Positions 24,552 through 27,665 of a stretch of DNA of 27,665 bases are shown here, in pieces. The position numbers and the translations under genes are program-made. Source of the DNA: Flavobacterium sp. (lineage in GTDB: Bacteria > Bacteroidota > Bacteroidia > Flavobacteriales > Flavobacteriaceae); assembly GCA_016714905.1 (NCBI GenBank), contig JADKBW010000031.1, forward strand, positions 1 through 27,665, in the 5' to 3' direction. Every line of letters begins with the position of its first letter. Within the stretch, counting starts at the first letter, position 1. The notes beneath the pieces are model-generated. The model worked only from the letters and a program-made list of their open reading frames with translations. It was not told where the DNA came from and did no database searches.

Positions 24552-24945
24552 ATGGTTCTCATTCTAACTAGAAAGTATTTCCCCGATGGGACCAACGGAA
24601 AACTTGAATGTGAAGGCAAACTCCTTTGTTATACGATTGAATTGCCATGGAAGGAAAACGAGAAAAGGGTTTCCTGCATTCCGGAAGGGGAATATTTTTT
24701 AAGAAAGCGGTACAGCAAAATTTAATTGGCATTTGGAACTGGTTGCAGTAAAGAACAGAAGTTTGATTCTGATCCATCCTGCCAACAATGCTTTGCAAGA
24801 ATTGAATGGCTGTATTGCGCCTGTAACGAAATTGAGTGGACCAGGATTAGGTCTTGAATCTCGGAAGGCATTTGCCAAGCTGAAACGATTGGTGTATGGT
24901 GCTTTAGATAGCGCCGAAAAAGTAAAAATTATTATACAATCTTAA
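24552..24945 (+). CDS. DUF5675 family protein (frameshifted), 130 residues when repaired
   Basis: The ATG at 24552 gives MVLILTRKYFPDGTNGKLEC, then CYTIELPWKENEKRVSCIPEG and EYFLRKRYSK. The frame closes at 24725. One A too many in 24717-24720 explains this: with three instead of four, SKFNWHLELVAVKNRSLILIHPANNA follows directly, the normal DUF5675 core, up to the stop at 24945. The family is common in phages and phage-like loci, where it sits near lysis or structural genes, but its activity is not established. The shifted position is a homopolymer, so sequencing error is a fair explanation. Spacing of 1 and 11 bases to its neighbours supports one transcript. Confidence 0.8.
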
Positions 24946-24956
24946 ATTGAATTATC

Positions 24957-25541
24957 ATGAAAAATATTTTTGGAGCGAAAGCTCAAACAGCAAATTTTGT
25001 AAAAAGCATCTCGTTATTGATGCTCGTATTTTTAGTAACCTTTGGCGTTACTAGTTGTAAAAATGAAACTGCACCTGCAGTAACTGCAACAACAAACTAC
25101 GAAAGTGTTCTGGACACAAAAGCCATTACTGTTCCTGCTGAGGTGGAAACAGAAAAGCAGCTACAGGAATTGGGAACCAATTCTGAAATAGACTACAAAA
25201 GTCTTTGCATTGGTGGTGGAGGTATTGGTGGGCAAGAAAGACGCACGCTTACTATTGGAGGTGGCCAAGCTGTACCAAGAAGTGCCACCGACATTGGAGG
25301 CACTGGCGTAACGCGCAGATTAATAGCTATTGGGGGGAATGGTGTTGGTAGTGCTATGCCTCGAAATATGACTGATATTGGAGGGCAAAGTTGCCCACGA
25401 CAATTAGTGGAAATAGGCGGCAACCAGACGGGTCATAGGTTGTTTGCGGACATTGGTGAATCGGTAGTGCCGCAAAGAGCATTTAACGACCACTTACCCG
25501 ATGAAATGCCCATTGGTGGGCATGGTGCACCTAGAACATAA
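24957..25541 (+). CDS. Lipoprotein with tandem IGG repeats, 194 residues
   Basis: The N-terminal 34 residues are a lipoprotein signal (SLLMLVFLVTFGVTSC, cysteine 34). A polar linker rich in T, A and E follows to about residue 80. The remainder is seven imperfect repeats of 12 to 16 residues, each opening with IGG or IG and carrying an arginine about 7 to 11 residues later: CIGGGGIGGQERR, TIGGGQAVPR, DIGGTGVTRR, AIGGNGVGSAMPR, DIGGQSCPR, EIGGNQTGHR, DIGESVVPQR. The tail contains PIGGHGAPRT. I do not recognise this repeat. Its regularity suggests a beta-solenoid, a cell-surface adhesive or a processed peptide precursor. The product should be membrane-anchored and face the periplasm or the outside. 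It sits in the middle of the five-gene operon. Confidence 0.82.
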   Translation: MKNIFGAKAQTANFVKSISLLMLVFLVTFGVTSCKNETAPAVTATTNYESVLDTKAITVPAEVETEKQLQELGTNSEIDYKSLCIGGGGIGGQERRTLTIGGGQAVPRSATDIGGTGVTRRLIAIGGNGVGSAMPRNMTDIGGQSCPRQLVEIGGNQTGHRLFADIGESVVPQRAFNDHLPDEMPIGGHGAPRT

Positions 25542-25579
25542 TTGATTTAGGAATTGTATCATCTTTAAGTAAATTGATC

Positions 25580-25816
25580 ATGAACTTAGTACAACGAGCG
25601 AAAGCTCCGACACCGAAATTTTTTAAAGTGCTCCGCAATATCGGATTGGTTTTGGCGACTGTTGGCGGAACGATACTGGCGGCACCAATTGCGTTGCCTA
25701 TTGTGGTGAGTTCTGCAGCAGGATATTTGACTGTTGCCGGAGGTGTTTTGTCTGCCGTAAGCCAATTGACGACCGCTGCTGAGGACCTCAGCAATGCACA
25801 GAATAGCAAATCTTAA
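25580..25816 (+). CDS. Small membrane protein, 78 residues
   Basis: The ATG at 25580 (MNLVQRAKAPTPKFFKVLRN) is preferred over an in-frame TTG two codons upstream. A basic N-terminus is followed by one long or two short hydrophobic segments rich in Gly and Ala (IGLVLATVGGTILAAPIALP, VVSSAAGYLTVAGGVLSAV) and a polar tail. Charge and hydrophobic pattern fit a holin or a small membrane-active peptide, but no family is recognised. Five bases separate it from the next small membrane gene, and 38 bases from the IGG lipoprotein. Confidence 0.75.
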   Translation: MNLVQRAKAPTPKFFKVLRNIGLVLATVGGTILAAPIALPIVVSSAAGYLTVAGGVLSAVSQLTTAAEDLSNAQNSKS

Positions 25817-25821
25817 TTACC

Positions 25822-25998
25822 ATGCACACTAATTTATCTATAAAAGTAGGCACGGCTGGCGGTACTTTTTTGAGTATCGTACCGAATATTCACTCGGTGG
25901 ATGTTTTGCGCACAGTGGTATTGGCCGCGCTTGGTGCCGTAGTGAGTTTCACGATTTCGTGGCTACTGAAATGGATATTGAAGAAGCGCAAAAAATAA
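25822..25998 (+). CDS. Small membrane protein, 58 residues, basic C-terminus
   Basis: Short gene ATG 25822 to TAA 25996-25998. One hydrophobic helix (VVLAALGAVVSFTISWLLKW) is followed by the strongly basic end ILKKRKK, giving a predicted cytoplasmic C-terminus. The first 25 residues are mildly hydrophobic. It follows the 78-residue membrane gene after five bases and precedes a strong terminator, so it is the last gene of the operon. Pairs of such small membrane proteins occur as holin/antiholin or as membrane toxins; which applies here is not known. Confidence 0.7.
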   Translation: MHTNLSIKVGTAGGTFLSIVPNIHSVDVLRTVVLAALGAVVSFTISWLLKWILKKRKK

Positions 25999-26035
25999 TT
26001 TAACTTGAGTTGTGGTGACTTTGGAGTTGGATGGG

Positions 26036-26063
26036 AAAGCTCGGTTTTAAATCGGGCTTTTTT
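26036..26063 (+). terminator. Rho-independent terminator of the right operon
   Basis: AAAGCTCG (26036-26043), a nine-base loop, and CGGGCTTT (26053-26060) with one G-T wobble form an 8-bp stem that runs into a T tract to 26063. It lies 38 bases after the stop at 25998. Confidence 0.85.
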
Positions 26064-26093
26064 CGTTTACATCGTTTCGTTGCTTAAAGAAAT

Positions 26094-26886
26094 TTACTTA
26101 TAGTGTTCAATAAAGTACTTCTTATTGTATCGTTTCACAATGTAGGCACCGCCGGTCTTTATGCGTCCGATTAATTGATAAATATTATCATCTCCAAAAA
26201 ATCAATAAACTTTGGTTTTTTCGCTAAAGTCCCACCTTTTATGTAAGTTTTCCATGTCATTAAATAATACTCATCTTTCTGACAAAGGGAATAATATTTG
26301 TCTTCTAATTTTACTATATATTGACTCTCTATAATTTTTCTTTACCGATTCCTAAAATCTAAGAAATCAGCTACCTCATTGTTTTTAGAATGACTTTCTT
26401 GAAATTCTTTGTCAATTTCAAATTCCTTCGGAAGTTGAGATTTCATTTTATCAAATAGAAATTTTAAGTCATTTTTGTCCTTGTGGAACTCAATATTATT
26501 TTTAACTGAGGTTAAGTCTGACCCATATCATTCCTATTATAGAATAGCTCACGGCTTTAGTTTTCATCAATTTCAACAGCTGAGTGTTGGAAATTCAATT
26601 ACTAAGTCTTTTGAGGAAGATAAATGTCAGCAATATGTTTTTCTTTAGTATTTGTATCGAATTTTACAATTTCTTGATATGAAATATCAAAATGATTTTT
26701 CCAATTTCTATGCCACTCGGTTTCTCTTTCATACCAGAAATCACATTCACTTAAATTTATATGTTTCCAATGATGAATTATTTGGTCGCCGCAGTACGAT
26801 CGAACATCTTTTGCACAGCTTATACATAGACCAGTTAAATTAGGTTTCGCTTCTGTTTTTATATTGTCAACATACGCAAATTTCAT
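26094..26886 (-). pseudogene. Decayed CoiA-like nuclease gene
   Basis: The intact first part (ATG at 26886, open to 26602) has the N-terminus of the competence protein CoiA-like family: a cysteine pair in GLCISCAKDV, IIHHWKH, the acidic/aromatic segment ETEWHRNWKNHF and KEKHIADIYL. After the stop the family pattern goes on in other frames: LVIEF, QHSAVEIDEN, SRELFYNRNDM, later KPKFIDFLEM and finally GAYIVKRYNKKYFIEHYK to a TAA at 26094-26096. Several indels and in-frame stops separate these pieces. The family combines a zinc-binding segment and a restriction-endonuclease-like fold, and some members sit in defence or mobile loci. Too many lesions are present for sequencing error alone to be the easy explanation. 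Confidence 0.72.
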
Positions 26887-27040
26887 ACGCGATTATTTTA
26901 AATTACTTATGATTAGATGACATACAATAGTCTCGAATAATAAACAGAGTTTTTTCTAATATGTAAAAGACGAATATAGATAAAAAAGCGTCACGAACCC
27001 GAATTCTAGGGATTGCGTTTGACAGCTGTTATGTCTTGTT

Positions 27041-27665
27041 CTATTTTCCATCATCATTATATTTTTTTACTACCGTATTACCGTTTTCGTCTATAATTAT
27101 TTTGTCGCTATCAAACTGTGTAACCAAAGCAAAGCCGTTGTAGAATGGTTCAACTGCCAAAAATCTTTGTTTATAAATTTCATTTCCTGACTTGTCAATG
27201 TGATACCAGCCGCCATTGTCTTTAGCTATTGCAAAGTTTTTATGATAGATGCCAAGGTCGGAAAATTCTTTGTCATGGAGATTGTTTCCGTCAGAATTAA
27301 TGTGTCGAAAAAAACCGTTTTCAGTTTTTACACAAGCAATTCCGTCTTTGAAGTCGCCACAATAAATAAAACTGTCGCTGTAAATTCTGTTGCCATCAAG
27401 GTCAATGTGAAAATATTTGTTTTCACTGTTACGAACTGAACAAAAGTTTTCTTGAACGTTTCCTGTCCATGCAAAAGCGTCTGTGTATGCTTGCTTGCCT
27501 GTGTCTGTGATGTGAAAACATTTGTCAGCATGCACAACTGCTGCTCTGTTGCAATAGAAACCAAAAGTCCTTGTGAATCTGTCTGCGTAAAGTTGATTTC
27601 CAAAACTATCAATATGATATGAGCCGCTTTTGTCTTTTTACTGGTGCAAGTCCTGGTGAATGAAA
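27041..27665 (-). CDS. WG-repeat (propeller-like) domain, 3' part of a larger gene, runs off the window
   Basis: From 27041 upstream to the window edge the frame encodes repeats of about 45 residues with the pattern YHID..GN.(I/L)Y..RF...GF...A.V, for example SYHIDSFGNQLYADRF, FHIDLDGNRIYSDSFIY and WYHIDKSGNEIYKQRF. These are WG-type beta repeats found as a domain attached to varied enzymes. The apparent GTG start at 27535 is internal. Codons continue upstream to about 27634, where a five-T run (27635-27639) shifts the frame; beyond it SPGLAPVK continues the family. The N-terminal part of the protein lies outside the window. Function of the domain is unknown; a binding or scaffolding role is usual for such repeats. 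Confidence 0.75.

Overview
The window looks like a chromosomal segment of a flavobacterium or close relative (Bacteroidota, Flavobacteriia). The pointers are a secreted enzyme with a type IX secretion (T9SS) C-terminal sorting domain, several lipoproteins, starts without Shine-Dalgarno sites, a TTG-N18-TAnnTTTG promoter of the Bacteroidota type, and a LexA-like S24 repressor next to dinB and an SOS-type dnaE. This assignment comes from gene content only.

Layout. (1) 1-5967, all minus strand. This is an accessory cluster that is visibly AT-rich, at least up to about 4 kb. Read from its 5' end it holds a small membrane protein, an unknown 134-residue protein, a CHAP amidase with two peptidoglycan-binding domains, a membrane-anchored trypsin-like protease broken by three frameshifts, a secreted protein and a beta-rich fragment, then a hairpin terminator. 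Beyond that lies a broken membrane-protein gene. (2) 5968-6183 is a divergent intergenic region with 12-bp tandem repeats running into a perfect 34-bp palindrome. (3) 6184-8850, plus strand: lipoprotein, membrane protein, NarL-type histidine kinase and response regulator, tightly packed. (4) 8990-10351 is a secreted sugar-dehydrogenase-like beta-propeller; 10432-11907 (minus) is an unusual pyruvate-kinase-like protein.

(5) 12015-18803 is a DNA-damage/mutagenesis island: dnaE-type polymerase, dinB polymerase IV, a divergent autocleaving S24 repressor with a likely promoter and operator, and a SRAP (HMCES/YedK-type) DNA-protein crosslink protein. A class III Fic gene has entered between the repressor and SRAP. 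It is flanked by the intact SRAP 3' end and a decayed second copy of that end. Each of the three minus-strand repair genes has a 7-bp repeat array directly before its start codon. (6) 18165-22507: a P-type Ca2+-like ATPase and an AI-2E-family permease. The ATPase frame runs without a stop into SRAP, which is probably an artefact or a recent fusion.

(7) 22508-23793 is mostly non-coding, with a poly-C tract, two degenerate tRNA-3'-end-like sequences and one small DNA-binding-like gene. (8) 23794-25998 is a compact plus-strand operon of unknown function: a 251-residue protein, a DUF5675 protein, a lipoprotein with IGG repeats and two small membrane proteins, closed by a terminator. (9) 26094-27665 (minus): a decayed CoiA-like gene and the end of a WG-repeat protein running off the window.

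Single-base frameshifts cluster in the two accessory ends (1-4 kb and 24-27.7 kb), and most fall in short A/T runs. The 18 kb between them is nearly free of them. Either the accessory genes are decaying or the read quality is poor there. The best candidates for an undescribed system are the left CHAP/trypsin-like operon and the right IGG-repeat operon.
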